Notes: generated from the sequence alone by a model not told the origin. Shown: positions 46,054 through 55,151, counted from the stretch's first letter. The stretch is 64,000 nt of DNA from Ruegeria arenilitoris (GCF_013030985.1 NZ_WPYP01000009.1:171308-235307), one strand, 5' to 3'. Numbers and translations: made by a program.

Positions 46054-48192
46054 TCATTCCGCAGCTTTTGGCGTCTGAGCAACATCAACAAGATAGTCGT
46101 TTTCAGTTGAACTTTGCTTCACAAAATCTGTTTTGCGTGGCCTGTCCAATCCTGCTGCGTCTAACAGTGCCCTATTTGCTTGCCGTGATGAGGAAAGGAC
46201 ATAGTCCCACTCCACTGCCTGTATGACTACATTCGAATGATCTCCGCCAAGCCGCCTCTCTCTTCCCCTTCGATTGTGAATATAATCCCAGCCCGATACT
46301 TCTTCTTTTAGCTTCCCGTGAAAATCTGCCACGACCAGACAATGAAATTGACAGTCTTTTGTGACGCTTACCTTTCTACGGCCGAAACTTTCGATTTTGT
46401 CGTCTTTTATCTCAGAGACGTATCTACGTATCTGGTCTTCAATTCTTTCCTCTGGTTTATAGTTTTCACGGCCAGGGTGCTTGAGTTCCACGATAAAGAC
46501 CGTTGACAGGGGCTCCGTATCTTCAACCTCTTCTTCCCCACCTTGTTGACCGACTGGCCCTAGGCCGTAGAGCACGTCCCAGAGCAGAACATCTGGCCTG
46601 AGGTCACTGTCACTATCTTCCAGAACGGCTGCTAATCTCTTGTCTGAGGAGAAACCTGAAGCAAATGCTAAGCGTTCGTCCAGCAGCCAAAGATCATGAG
46701 CAGCGCTTTCTTCTTCTTCCGGGTTGGCGGCATTCACTCGCATAGGAACTAGCAATGAATGGAGGGTGTTTTCCACGTGGTTCTTGTCCCGATCAGGGCT
46801 GTTGCGAAGCCGTCTGATTAGTTGATCCATTAAATCCAGAACCACTCTCCTGCGCGCCGCATGATGCCCGAGGGCAACTCTTTCATTGTCTTGCACCCCT
46901 TCTGCTGCACGACGCACAACTTCACCAAAGTCTTCAGGTACTTCATCTCCCGAAACTACTTTCTCGACGAGAGATGAAAGCGCCTCTTCTCTCTTTTGTT
47001 CAGCGCGGAAACGAGGAAGGGCCAATTTGCTAACGAAGTCCTCAGGGCTCTTTGCGTTGGCAGGTAAGGAGGCAAATATCTCATCCTTGTTGGCATAACC
47101 AAATATTGGTTGCTGCCTCAGGAATTCCTCGAACGTAGCACGCCGTGCTTGATCAAATTCATCAAGTTGATCCGAGATGAACCCGGATCGAGCAGATTTT
47201 ACTGCTTCTTTAACAATGTCCGAGACTTCTCCTTCCGTAAGAGAAAAGGAAGTGCGGCTTTCAGAAACATTGCTGTTCAGAAGTTCCCCACTAACCAGAA
47301 CATGGAGCGCTAAGTCTTCATTTTCTTCTGATTTTAGTGGGCCAATTGCCACGAGATCATCAACATTTCGGCTTTCAACTGTGCGTTCGTTGCCGAGCAG
47401 ATGAACCTGATGGCGGCCAACCAACCCTGAACTCGCCTTCTTGTCACACAAGAAGCAGGTAACATCTAGGTTCGAGCCGTCACTCAACTTGATCTTGTTG
47501 ACGGCTTCTGGTCCTCGGGCAACCAACTCTGAAACATCTTTGGGGAATGTCGCAGATTGTAGAGTACCTCCTTTGGTCGTCGCGGTTAAGTGAACTACTG
47601 GACCGACCTTGCTGAGGAAGTTTGAAATGAACTCTGCGGCAAGATAGACTTTTATTGTAGCCGCGCGTTTTGGAAAGTGTTCTGAATAGGGGCCTTGGCG
47701 CAAGCCAGAAAATCGAACAATTGTGCCCGTCTCGGTTGGACCAAAGTCGTGTTCTGCGTCATCGACCTCTAAAACTTGATCTTCGTGGGTCAAACGAAAC
47801 TCAAATGCCCGTCGGGCGAGCTTTGTGCCTGTGCGATATTGGGAAATTACTTCGATTCTTTTAAAGGCGTCTAGCCAGTAGAGGCGGCCAACGCCTTTTC
47901 CACCACGCCCTTCTTTATAGTCAGTGTCAATCTCGCAGAATGCCTTGTAGCGATCTTGATCTAGGCCAATCCCATTGTCCCTAACTTCAATTTTGACCTC
48001 GTCCGTGCCGAGGTCAGACACAGCGATGTGTATGGCGCCATTCGAAGCATCGCCAAAGACACTTTCGCGGTCGTCAATGGCCATTATTGAATTGCTCACA
48101 GCCTCTAAGAAAGGCTGCAAGGCTTGTGCAGAGCTCCTAGGTTTAGTTAGTTTTCTCACCCTATTGGGGAGATTTTCGGTCATTGTTGGCAT
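46054..48192 (-). CDS. GHKL ATPase fused to a PD-(D/E)XK nuclease-like domain
   Basis: The 712-residue protein starts with a GHKL ATPase: N box EAVSNSIMAID (Asn34), G1 motif DNGIG (Asp72) and G2 GRGGKGVGRLYWLDAF. The middle is helical and charged. The C-terminal domain has a restriction-fold core: Asp534 in RPDVLLWD, E569-x-K571 in IVELK, and the RecB-type Q587-x3-Y591. This layout recalls the MORC/MutL-like ATPases reported in prokaryotic restriction-type loci. I know no named system with exactly this form. ATG 48192 follows GGTAGGA. Confidence 0.85.
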   Translation of the reverse strand: MPTMTENLPNRVRKLTKPRSSAQALQPFLEAVSNSIMAIDDRESVFGDASNGAIHIAVSDLGTDEVKIEVRDNGIGLDQDRYKAFCEIDTDYKEGRGGKGVGRLYWLDAFKRIEVISQYRTGTKLARRAFEFRLTHEDQVLEVDDAEHDFGPTETGTIVRFSGLRQGPYSEHFPKRAATIKVYLAAEFISNFLSKVGPVVHLTATTKGGTLQSATFPKDVSELVARGPEAVNKIKLSDGSNLDVTCFLCDKKASSGLVGRHQVHLLGNERTVESRNVDDLVAIGPLKSEENEDLALHVLVSGELLNSNVSESRTSFSLTEGEVSDIVKEAVKSARSGFISDQLDEFDQARRATFEEFLRQQPIFGYANKDEIFASLPANAKSPEDFVSKLALPRFRAEQKREEALSSLVEKVVSGDEVPEDFGEVVRRAAEGVQDNERVALGHHAARRRVVLDLMDQLIRRLRNSPDRDKNHVENTLHSLLVPMRVNAANPEEEESAAHDLWLLDERLAFASGFSSDKRLAAVLEDSDSDLRPDVLLWDVLYGLGPVGQQGGEEEVEDTEPLSTVFIVELKHPGRENYKPEERIEDQIRRYVSEIKDDKIESFGRRKVSVTKDCQFHCLVVADFHGKLKEEVSGWDYIHNRRGRERRLGGDHSNVVIQAVEWDYVLSSSRQANRALLDAAGLDRPRKTDFVKQSSTENDYLVDVAQTPKAAE

Positions 48193-48504
48193 CTAGATTC
48201 CTACCTTGTTGGCATGAACATTGCAGGTCGGGCTATACTTGTCACTAGTGACTAAGTGCGGCGGTGCGTCTTGGGTTTTTTGTTGTGCGGATACCATATC
48301 AAGACCGAAAAAATGCAGTAATTACTTTGCCTTGTATAAAATAGAATTCTTGGTCGAACGTTACCTTTTTTCTTATGCTGCCAAGTAATGCCTAAGATAC
48401 TTCTTATAGGACAACGTGTAGGATGACTTGTTAGCAGGGGGGATAATACCCCCCCAACAAGGTACCATACCTATGGGGTAACATAAGGTAACTTTCTAAA
48501 GCCC
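48193..48504. other. 312-bp AT-rich region between the GHKL and polymerase-like genes
   Basis: No gene is seen. It contains a G6-ATAATA-C7 hairpin at about 48437-48455 and repeated AGGTA/GGTAAC-type strings near 48460-48490. It may hold promoter or replication sites; nothing certain. Confidence 0.45.
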
Positions 48505-49875
48505 CTAAGCCACCATAGCAAAGCCGCCACCCATGTTCGTCTTAACTTGGGGTATGAAACCGAGTCGTTCCTTGTACGCATCCTTCAGCACATCTAGTGT
48601 CAACTCGTGATCCCGTTCCCTTACGATCAGACTGTCATGAACCGGAAGAGACGGTATCTCGTGCAACTCATAGAGGCGCTGCATAGCTGTCAAAAAACAC
48701 TCTGCTTCTTCGTACTGCAAAACAGCCCAATCTAGTCTGTCCGGTTCAAGATTGGACAGGATGGGGTGTCGGACCAAAACCGATGAAACCACGTCCTTCA
48801 GCTTGTACCGATCCCTAGGGTGGTAGCCATGTTCGGCAATGAAGTCTTCGTTGAAGGACCTCGGCCAACGGGATGGGGGTTTGCCCCGCCCGATAGAGGC
48901 GACAACGATCCGTTTTGTGACCTCTCTGGGTATCCCGTCGATCTGGTAAGGATCAGGATCATAAGCGAGGGTTTCGCCTTTGATTGCGTACAGGATGGAT
49001 AGCTGACTGGAAGAAACGTCAATTTCACAAGTCGGTTCACCATCGATCAGAATAGCTCTCCTTTTTTCCTTCGGCATCTGCATCCAATCGTCGTCAGAGG
49101 CGCAGTAAAAGCGACCTCCGAGATTGAAGTCGAAGCCTTTCCTGTCTCCGCAGTTGAAGATACGCCTCAGCATCGGTTTGTCTGACAGACTGAACCTGTG
49201 ACGGGCCAACTGTCTGTTGAGGGTTTCCACTTCGGCTCTGCGTTCCTGAAACTTGATGCCGCTTTGTTTGATGAGTTTTCCCCGCTGCGGAAGGGCATAG
49301 TTACTGCCTTTGGAGCCACGCACTTGCAGCACATTGACGTGCTTGTGACTGCGCTCGAAATGCTCCGAGATGTTAGCCGCAGTGAGTTGGTAATTCTGAG
49401 CCATTTCCAATAGCCGTGGCGTGGCTCTGAACCTTCTAGCCTTTTCATATGTCTGGGTCTGGTCATTGGCCACATAGGATGCTTGGAAATGCGCAAATCC
49501 GGTTTCCTCCATCAGCCCCATTCCTATCCAGTAGGTTCGAAGCTTGATAAGGGCATCACTGCTCACCAAGGTCTGTGCCAGTTCGTCTTTGGCGGCTGGT
49601 CGATACATATAGCCCTTGGAAGCTACGTTGTCGCTGTGCTTGATCAAGTCAGCAGCCATTGCACCAACGGCCAGTTTGAAGTTGTCCAAGTCGATGCGTC
49701 GCCTAGCACGTGTTCGAGGGTGATACTGCGCTTCATATGTTAGAGTTTGACATATGAGTTCTGAAACGAAGTTTTTTGCAGCCTCAGTTGTCGTAGACCG
49801 ATCTAATGTAGACATATGTGCTTGGTTCAGGGTTTCTCTTAATTCTTCAGGTGATGTTAGCGTCACGTTGTTCAC
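48505..49875 (-). CDS. island protein with polymerase palm-like motifs
   Basis: I do not recognise a named family. The 456-residue protein shows in order: GGRFYCASDDDW (about 253), CEIDVSSSQLSILYAIKG with Asp286, R317-x3-K321, and SLPVHDSLIV with His413/Asp414. These fit motifs A, B and C of family A DNA polymerases and single-subunit RNA polymerases, although the motif B tyrosine is absent. Related sequences occur, as I recall, in alphaproteobacterial islands as hypothetical proteins. The N-terminal 230 residues are helical and basic. Frame opens at 49875; AGGAGG precedes the ATG. Confidence 0.7.
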   Translation of the reverse strand: MNNVTLTSPEELRETLNQAHMSTLDRSTTTEAAKNFVSELICQTLTYEAQYHPRTRARRRIDLDNFKLAVGAMAADLIKHSDNVASKGYMYRPAAKDELAQTLVSSDALIKLRTYWIGMGLMEETGFAHFQASYVANDQTQTYEKARRFRATPRLLEMAQNYQLTAANISEHFERSHKHVNVLQVRGSKGSNYALPQRGKLIKQSGIKFQERRAEVETLNRQLARHRFSLSDKPMLRRIFNCGDRKGFDFNLGGRFYCASDDDWMQMPKEKRRAILIDGEPTCEIDVSSSQLSILYAIKGETLAYDPDPYQIDGIPREVTKRIVVASIGRGKPPSRWPRSFNEDFIAEHGYHPRDRYKLKDVVSSVLVRHPILSNLEPDRLDWAVLQYEEAECFLTAMQRLYELHEIPSLPVHDSLIVRERDHELTLDVLKDAYKERLGFIPQVKTNMGGGFAMVA

Positions 49876-50422
49876 GTGGCCTCCTTATTAATGTTCAATT
49901 TGATTGGATTGCTGTCGCAAGGTGGAGTGGAAGAACCACAGCAAATGCCGTTCACTGCGCCATTTGGTTTTCAGGCGAAGTGGCTTGAGGCGATCATTCT
50001 TCCTTTTAAGGTCGAATTTGTGTGCAGGGTTTAAAGCGGTTGCCGTAGCAAGCCGACCTTTGGTTTTTTCAAGATTGCGTTACGCAGCATCTGTCAAATT
50101 GATCGGGCAAATGTTGAGGGTATTGTGTGGCCTTGGTCAGGGCGAGGGGTAAGGCACCCGACACTGCCAAGAAGTTTCAGAGTGGAAGGCGGCTTTCTTC
50201 AAAAGGTACCAAAATCCGCAGTGACTGGCGGGTTCTTTTCGCCCACAAACTATGGCGAAAATACAATGCCTTAGATCAGAAAAAGGTGTGGGAAATTGGG
50301 CCTAATAGTGGGCCTACTGTATGTATTAAGCGGAAAGGTTTAGGACACAACACGGCTAGTTATATTGTTGAATTACAATAGGTTATCCAGCTAACGCTGG
50401 GCATTACTGCTAGATCCATAGA
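49876..50422. other. 547-bp region between the polymerase-like gene and attR
   Basis: Frames of 82-84 codons exist on the plus strand but have no ribosome sites or family features, and I do not support them as genes. No clear repeats were seen. Confidence 0.5.
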
Positions 50423-50479
50423 ACTTTTAATCAGTGGGTCGCAGGTTCGAATCCTGCACGGCTCACCACTTTTTTCAAT
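50423..50479. repeat. attR, 57-bp direct repeat with tRNA-Lys 3' fragment
   Basis: Identical to 40477-40533. It contains only the 3' part of the tRNA, from the anticodon loop to CCA, so it is not a second tRNA gene. Confidence 0.93.
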
Positions 50480-50833
50480 GAGAACAAATTCTTACATGAA
50501 TGCGCGTAGAGCGCGCTTCATGCCGTTCGGCTTGCCGGAAGCAATACGGAAGCACTGTGACAAAGATTGAAGTGTGCTTATTGGATTACTATTGCGCGGC
50601 GCGGCTATTAGCAGGCAGCGACACAATAAATGGCAGTGGCTAGAGCCGGAAACGCCCTTTGGGACGCAAGGACACAACGTTCGGGGCAGGTCAGGCCACT
50701 GAGCCGCCATTCGCCGCTGTTGCATGATCCAACGTCCACAATGGCAGTTATGCGGACGAAGCGGACATCCGTTCACCCGGTGGCAATGTCTGTTATGATG
50801 TAATTGTAATTACAAAACGTTCGGATACACAAT
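50480..50833. other. 354-bp region before the RidA-type gene
   Basis: No gene is seen. Positions about 50590-50780 resemble the degenerate Rhodobacterales intergenic sequence also present at 44570-44690 (pieces such as GCGGAC, TGAGCC). The last part holds the near-perfect palindrome TGTAATTGTAATTACA at 50799-50814, a likely operator. Confidence 0.5.
50799..50814. promoter_or_regulatory. near-palindrome before the RidA-type gene
   Basis: TGTAATTG/TAATTACA matches at 7 of 8 paired positions and sits 20 bases before the start codon, within the expected promoter. The regulator is unknown. Confidence 0.4.
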
Positions 50834-51190
50834 ATGCCCATAAAACGAGCTTTAAGCAGCGCGCAGGGGCGAAGTGACGCCGTGGCTTTCAACGGCATGT
50901 GTTTTCTTGTCGCCTATGACCCGAACGCCGCGGAGGGAATTGAAGTCCAGACACGCAATTGCCTCCGTTTTCTGGAAGACAGGCTGTCCGAAATGGGCAG
51001 TGGAAAACATGCCCTCCTTCAAGTCACGGTGTTTCTAAGCGACATGACAATGAAGCCGGCAATGGATGACGTCTGGTGTGATTGGATTGGACCAGAAGAG
51101 AATTGGCCTCAAAGAGCATGTGTGGGCGCCGACTTGGGCGATGAAGTAACGCTCATTGAGATCACTGCTATCGCCGCTCAGTCTGTATAG
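50834..51190 (+). CDS. RidA family protein
   Basis: The 118-residue protein belongs to the RidA/YjgF/UK114 family (LLQVTVFLSDMTMKPAMDDV, WPQRACVGADLGDEVTLIEI). RidA hydrolyses reactive enamines, but the catalytic arginine is followed by ACVGADL, the usual position, in a divergent subfamily. It is the first chromosomal gene after the island. Confidence 0.88.
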   Translation: MPIKRALSSAQGRSDAVAFNGMCFLVAYDPNAAEGIEVQTRNCLRFLEDRLSEMGSGKHALLQVTVFLSDMTMKPAMDDVWCDWIGPEENWPQRACVGADLGDEVTLIEITAIAAQSV

Positions 51191-51275
51191 CTGACATTTG
51201 CCCACGTGCTGCGACGCAGGAGGTCTGGGCTCAAAGTCTACAAACACGAAAGACGAAGTAGTAAGGGTAAAATAG

Positions 51276-51302
51276 AAAAAGGGCCCCCAAGCGGCGGCCC
51301 TT
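51276..51302 (-). terminator. terminator of the HU gene
   Basis: On the minus strand AAGGGCC pairs with GGCCCTT across a 10-base loop and is followed by TTTTT, 26 bases after the HU stop codon. Confidence 0.7.
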
Positions 51303-51327
51303 GATCATTTCGCAGTGAAAGCTGAAA

Positions 51328-51615
51328 TCAGCCGTTCACGCTGTCCTTCAGAGCTTTCGCGATGGTCATCTTGACCACTTTGTCCGCTTCTTTCTTGAAC
51401 TGCTCGCCTGTGGCGGGGTTGCGCACCATGCGCTCGGGGCGTTCGCGGCAATAGATTTTGCCAACGCCGGGCAGGGTCACTGCGCCACCGGCCGAAACTT
51501 CGCGGGTGATCAGGCCGGTCATGGCCTCAAGCGCAGCGTTCGCGGCTTTTTTGTCCGTTCCCATTTCCTCAGCGAGAGCAGCCACCAGCTGAGTCTTTGT
51601 CATAGGCTTTGCCAT
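51328..51615 (-). CDS. HU family DNA-binding protein
   Basis: The 95-residue protein has the HU/IHF fold: TKTQLVAALAEEMGTDKKAA, then GVGKIYCRERPERMVRNPAT in the DNA-binding arm. It bends and compacts DNA. The arm differs from classical HupB (a GKFxxRxRxAR pattern is expected), so it is a divergent HU. GGAG precedes the ATG. Confidence 0.93.
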   Translation of the reverse strand: MAKPMTKTQLVAALAEEMGTDKKAANAALEAMTGLITREVSAGGAVTLPGVGKIYCRERPERMVRNPATGEQFKKEADKVVKMTIAKALKDSVNG

Positions 51616-51745
51616 TTCTTGGTCTCCTTAACGTGCCCGAAACATAGGGCCTCACCGCGTAACTGTAACGGGATATTGTGGGCGAACACAACGAATAGTA
51701 GCGCGGAAAACACTAAAAATAGGGGGAAAACGTTGCTTTTTTGCT

Positions 51746-53209
51746 TCAGAGAAAGGCCGTTTCGTCAAACGAACGCAATTTCCGGCTGTGCAGACGCTCC
51801 AACGGCATGCCGCGCAGGTGCTCCATCGCGCGTATTCCGATCGCCAGATGGCGGCTGACCTGAGTGGTATAGAACGCCGAAGCCATGCCGGGAAGCTTTA
51901 ATTCCCCGTGCAAAGGCTTGTCGGACACGCACAGTAAAGTCCCATATGGCACCCGGAACCGATAGCCATTGGCGGCGATGGTGGCGCTTTCCATATCCAG
52001 CGCGATCGCGCGGGATTGGCTGAGCCTTTGCACCGGGCCGGATTGGTCGCGCAGCTCCCAGTTGCGGTTGTCGACCGAAGCAACGGTGCCGGTGCGCATG
52101 ATCCGTTTCAGCTCATAGCCTTCCAGTTCGGTCACCTCGGCGACAGCACTTTCCAGCGCGACCTGAACCTCGGCCAGCGGCGGGATCGGAACCCAAACCG
52201 GCAAATCGTCATCAAGCACCTTGTCCTCGCGCAGATAGGCATGGGCCAGCACGAAATCCCCCAGCGCCTGCGTGTTCCTCAGGCCCGCGCAGTGGCCGAC
52301 CATCAACCAGGCGTGCGGGCGCAGTACCGCGATATGGTCGGTGGCGGTTTTTGCATTCGATGGACCGACCCCGATATTGACCAGTGTGATCCCCGCTCCA
52401 TCCGCACGCTTCAGGTGATAGGTCGGCATCTGGGGCAGTTTCAGCGGTTGTTCCAGCACGCCGTCCGGGGTCGTGATTTCGACATTCCCGGTCGAGACGA
52501 AACTGGTATAGCCGCTGTCCGGATCAGCAAGTTGTTCGCGCGCGTAGTTTTCGAACTCGGACACGTAGAACTGGTAGTTGGTGAACAGGACGTGGTTCTG
52601 GAAATGGCTGGGATCGGTTGCCGTGTAATGTGACAGCCGCGCCAATGAGTAATCCACGCGCTGCGCGGTGAACAGCGACAGCGGGCCAATCACGTCGTTT
52701 ATGTCATGTACGCCGTTGACGATGTCGTCATTTGTCGTGGTCAGGTCCGGCACGTCGAACACATCGCGCAGGGTGAACCCGGCGGCACCCTGATGCGGCA
52801 CCACCAGATCGCGGTTGTTGGCCACTGCGAAATGCACCGGGATGGGGGTGTCCGAGGCCTGAATCGTCACCGGCTGATCATGGTTCCTGATCAGCAGGGC
52901 GATCTGTTGCGTCAGGTAGGATCGGAACAGGTCGGGCCGTGTCACTGTTGTGGCGTGGGTTCCGGGTTCGGACACGTGACCAAAGCTCAGCCGGCTGTCG
53001 ACCTGCGCATAGGAGGAGGTCTTGATGCGAATTTCCGGGTAAAAGGCCCGATACCGCTCGGTCGGGGCACCCTGTTCCATGGCCGAAGCAAAGCTGTCGC
53101 ACAGGAACTGCGTCGCCTTCTCGTACAGCCCTTCCAGACGGGCCACGGCGGCGGCGGGGTCGGTGAACTTTTCAGGCGTCGGGACGTCAGGAGTTTTTAT
53201 TATTGTCAT
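51746..53209 (-). CDS. amn: AMP nucleosidase
   Basis: The 487-residue enzyme splits AMP to adenine and ribose 5-phosphate. The N-terminal AMP nucleosidase domain (TERYRAFYPEIRIKTSSYAQ) is followed by a nucleoside phosphorylase fold (LVNIGVGPSNAKTATDHIAV, SRAIALDMESATIAANG). Its ATG overlaps the stop of ade by 4 bases, so adenine made here is handed to adenine deaminase. Confidence 0.95.
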   Translation of the reverse strand: MTIIKTPDVPTPEKFTDPAAAVARLEGLYEKATQFLCDSFASAMEQGAPTERYRAFYPEIRIKTSSYAQVDSRLSFGHVSEPGTHATTVTRPDLFRSYLTQQIALLIRNHDQPVTIQASDTPIPVHFAVANNRDLVVPHQGAAGFTLRDVFDVPDLTTTNDDIVNGVHDINDVIGPLSLFTAQRVDYSLARLSHYTATDPSHFQNHVLFTNYQFYVSEFENYAREQLADPDSGYTSFVSTGNVEITTPDGVLEQPLKLPQMPTYHLKRADGAGITLVNIGVGPSNAKTATDHIAVLRPHAWLMVGHCAGLRNTQALGDFVLAHAYLREDKVLDDDLPVWVPIPPLAEVQVALESAVAEVTELEGYELKRIMRTGTVASVDNRNWELRDQSGPVQRLSQSRAIALDMESATIAANGYRFRVPYGTLLCVSDKPLHGELKLPGMASAFYTTQVSRHLAIGIRAMEHLRGMPLERLHSRKLRSFDETAFL

Positions 53210-55008
53210 GCAAGTGGTTCCAGAAGGTCTATCTTTTCAAAAGTGCGCACATCCACCAGTCCCAGATCCGAGATCCGCAGCTCGGGGATCACGACCAATG
53301 CCAGCAGCGAGTGCTGCATATACGCGTTGTTCAACTGACAGCCGCAGGCCTGCATCGCCTCGACCATCTTGTCCGCCTTAGCGGCCACTTCAGCAGCGGG
53401 GCTGTCGGACATCAGCCCGGCAATCGGCAACTCCACCAGCGCCAGTTCTTCTCCATCGCGGAAAATGGTGATGCCGCCGCCAACCTCGGCCAGACGGTTT
53501 GCCGCCAGCGCCATCTGATCCCGGTCGGTGCCAACCACAATCATATGGTGGCTGTCATGGGCCACGGTCGAGGCCATGGCCATTTTGCCTTGGTATCCGA
53601 AGCCCGAGACAAAAGCGTTCGTCACCCCTCCGGTCGCGCGGTGGCGCTCGACCAACGCGATCTGGCAGACCTCGCCTTCGCCTTCGACCAGCCCGCCAAT
53701 GATCGGCAATTCCGCCTTCAATGCTTTGGTCGGGGCTTGGTTTTCGACCACGCCAATCACATTGGCCTGTACGCGGTTGGCCCCGTTGGGCGCTTTGATT
53801 TCGAAGTCCCCCTTGGTCAGGGCGTGGCCCAGATGCACGGTGTTGCGCGCGGTTTCGGGCCAATTCAGATGCGGGCAGTCCACTGTGATCGCGCCATCCC
53901 GGGCGATGACCTGACCGCGGGCGATGACGACCTCAACAGGCAACTCAGTCAGGTCCGAGCTCAGAATGATATCCGCCCGACGCCCCGGGGTTATCGAGCC
54001 GATCTCCCGCTCCAGTCCGAAATGGGTCGCGGTGTTGATCGTCGCCATCTGCAATGCAATCAGCGGATCGCATCCGCAGGCAATCGCGTGGCGCACCACC
54101 CGGTTCATATGCCCTTCATTGACCAGCGTGCCAGAGTGGCAGTCGTCGGTGCACAGGATAAAGTTGCGCGGGTCCAGCCCCTTTTCGGTCACGGCCGTGA
54201 TCTGGCTTTCGACGTCATACCAGGCCGAACCCAACCGCATCATCGACCGCATCCCCTGCCGCACGCGGGCAATCGCGTCGGCTTCGCAGGTGCCTTCATG
54301 GTCATCGGCCGGGCCACCCGCGACATAGGCTGCGAAATCAGGCCCCAGATCCGGCGAGGCATAATGCCCGCCCACTGTCTTGCCCGCCCGTTGGGTCGCG
54401 GCAATCTCGGCCAGCATCTTCGGGTCGCCATGGATCACACCCGGGAAATTCATCATCTCTCCCAGCCCTATAATGCCTGGCCAGTTCATAGCCTCGGCCA
54501 CATCTTCAGGGGTGATCTCATAACCCGTGGTTTCAAGCCCGGGTGCCGAGGGCGCGCAGGACGGCATCTGAGTGAAGATGTTCACCGGCTGCATTAGCGC
54601 TTCGTCATGCATCATGCGCACACCGTCCAGCCCCAGCACATTGGCAATCTCATGCGGGTCGGTAAACATTGAGGTGGTGCCATGCGGAATCACTGCGCGG
54701 GCAAACTCGGCCGGGGTCAACATGCCCGATTCGATGTGCATATGGGCATCACACAGGCCCGGCAGCATGTAACGGCCTTTTGCTTCGATGATCTGTGTGT
54801 CGGGTCCAATGCAATGCGACGCGTCCGGCCCGACAAAGGCCACGCGCCCCGCCGCAATGGCAATGTCGTGTTCGGGCAGCGTTTCGCGGCTGTGGACATT
54901 GACCCAGATTCCGCCGCGAATAACCATATCGGCGGCCTCGCGTCCTGCGGCGACTGCAATCAATTGAGGGGCGACATCGGGCCAGCTGGGGAAGGGCGTG
55001 TATTCCAT
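53206..55008 (-). CDS. ade: adenine deaminase
   Basis: The 600-residue metal enzyme converts adenine to hypoxanthine and ammonia. Metal ligands are in DAHMHIESGM and DCHSGTLVNEGHM; VANRLAEVGGGI and the C-terminal EIRISDLGLVDVRT also fit the family. Coupled to amn. Confidence 0.95.
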   Translation of the reverse strand: MEYTPFPSWPDVAPQLIAVAAGREAADMVIRGGIWVNVHSRETLPEHDIAIAAGRVAFVGPDASHCIGPDTQIIEAKGRYMLPGLCDAHMHIESGMLTPAEFARAVIPHGTTSMFTDPHEIANVLGLDGVRMMHDEALMQPVNIFTQMPSCAPSAPGLETTGYEITPEDVAEAMNWPGIIGLGEMMNFPGVIHGDPKMLAEIAATQRAGKTVGGHYASPDLGPDFAAYVAGGPADDHEGTCEADAIARVRQGMRSMMRLGSAWYDVESQITAVTEKGLDPRNFILCTDDCHSGTLVNEGHMNRVVRHAIACGCDPLIALQMATINTATHFGLEREIGSITPGRRADIILSSDLTELPVEVVIARGQVIARDGAITVDCPHLNWPETARNTVHLGHALTKGDFEIKAPNGANRVQANVIGVVENQAPTKALKAELPIIGGLVEGEGEVCQIALVERHRATGGVTNAFVSGFGYQGKMAMASTVAHDSHHMIVVGTDRDQMALAANRLAEVGGGITIFRDGEELALVELPIAGLMSDSPAAEVAAKADKMVEAMQACGCQLNNAYMQHSLLALVVIPELRISDLGLVDVRTFEKIDLLEPLA

Positions 55009-55109
55009 GGTTCAACTTTCCCGAATGCGCAAAAAGGTGCAACCCCCAGCGCACAGCTATCATCAAACCGTCACGCAGCGCGTCAGCGCTGCCCGGCCCA
55101 ACCAGAGGA

Positions 55110-55128
55110 AATGTCGCGCAGCGACATT
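55110..55128 (-). terminator. hairpin after the LysR gene
   Basis: AATGTCGC pairs with GCGACATT around GCA, 24 bases beyond the LysR stop. There is no clear T run, so terminator strength is uncertain. Confidence 0.4.
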
Positions 55129-55151
55129 GACGATGGGCGGGAGTGCCCCGG

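Larger units (their letters stand above)
40534..50479. mobile_element. tRNA-Lys-integrated genomic island of about 9.95 kb
   Basis: Bounded by the 57-bp att repeats, it carries an integrase next to attL, an XRE regulator, a serine recombinase, DUF2971 and caspase-like genes, a GHKL-nuclease fusion and a polymerase-like protein. Base composition is visibly lower in GC than outside. No conjugation, capsid or terminase genes are present, so it is a small integrative element or satellite. Confidence 0.92.

Noticed and set aside
50127..50381. 84-codon frame near attR
   Set aside because: Basic, without recognisable domain or ribosome site; composition like the surrounding non-coding DNA.
50423..50471. 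second tRNA-Lys gene at the right end of the island
   Set aside because: Only the 3' half is present; the 5' acceptor and D arm are missing, as expected for attR.
40534..50479. CRISPR array or retron in the island
   Set aside because: No regularly spaced short repeats and no reverse transcriptase motif (YADD) were found; the two repeats present are single long direct copies.
53203..54597. 464-codon frame antisense to ade
   Set aside because: Shadow of a well-supported adenine deaminase gene.
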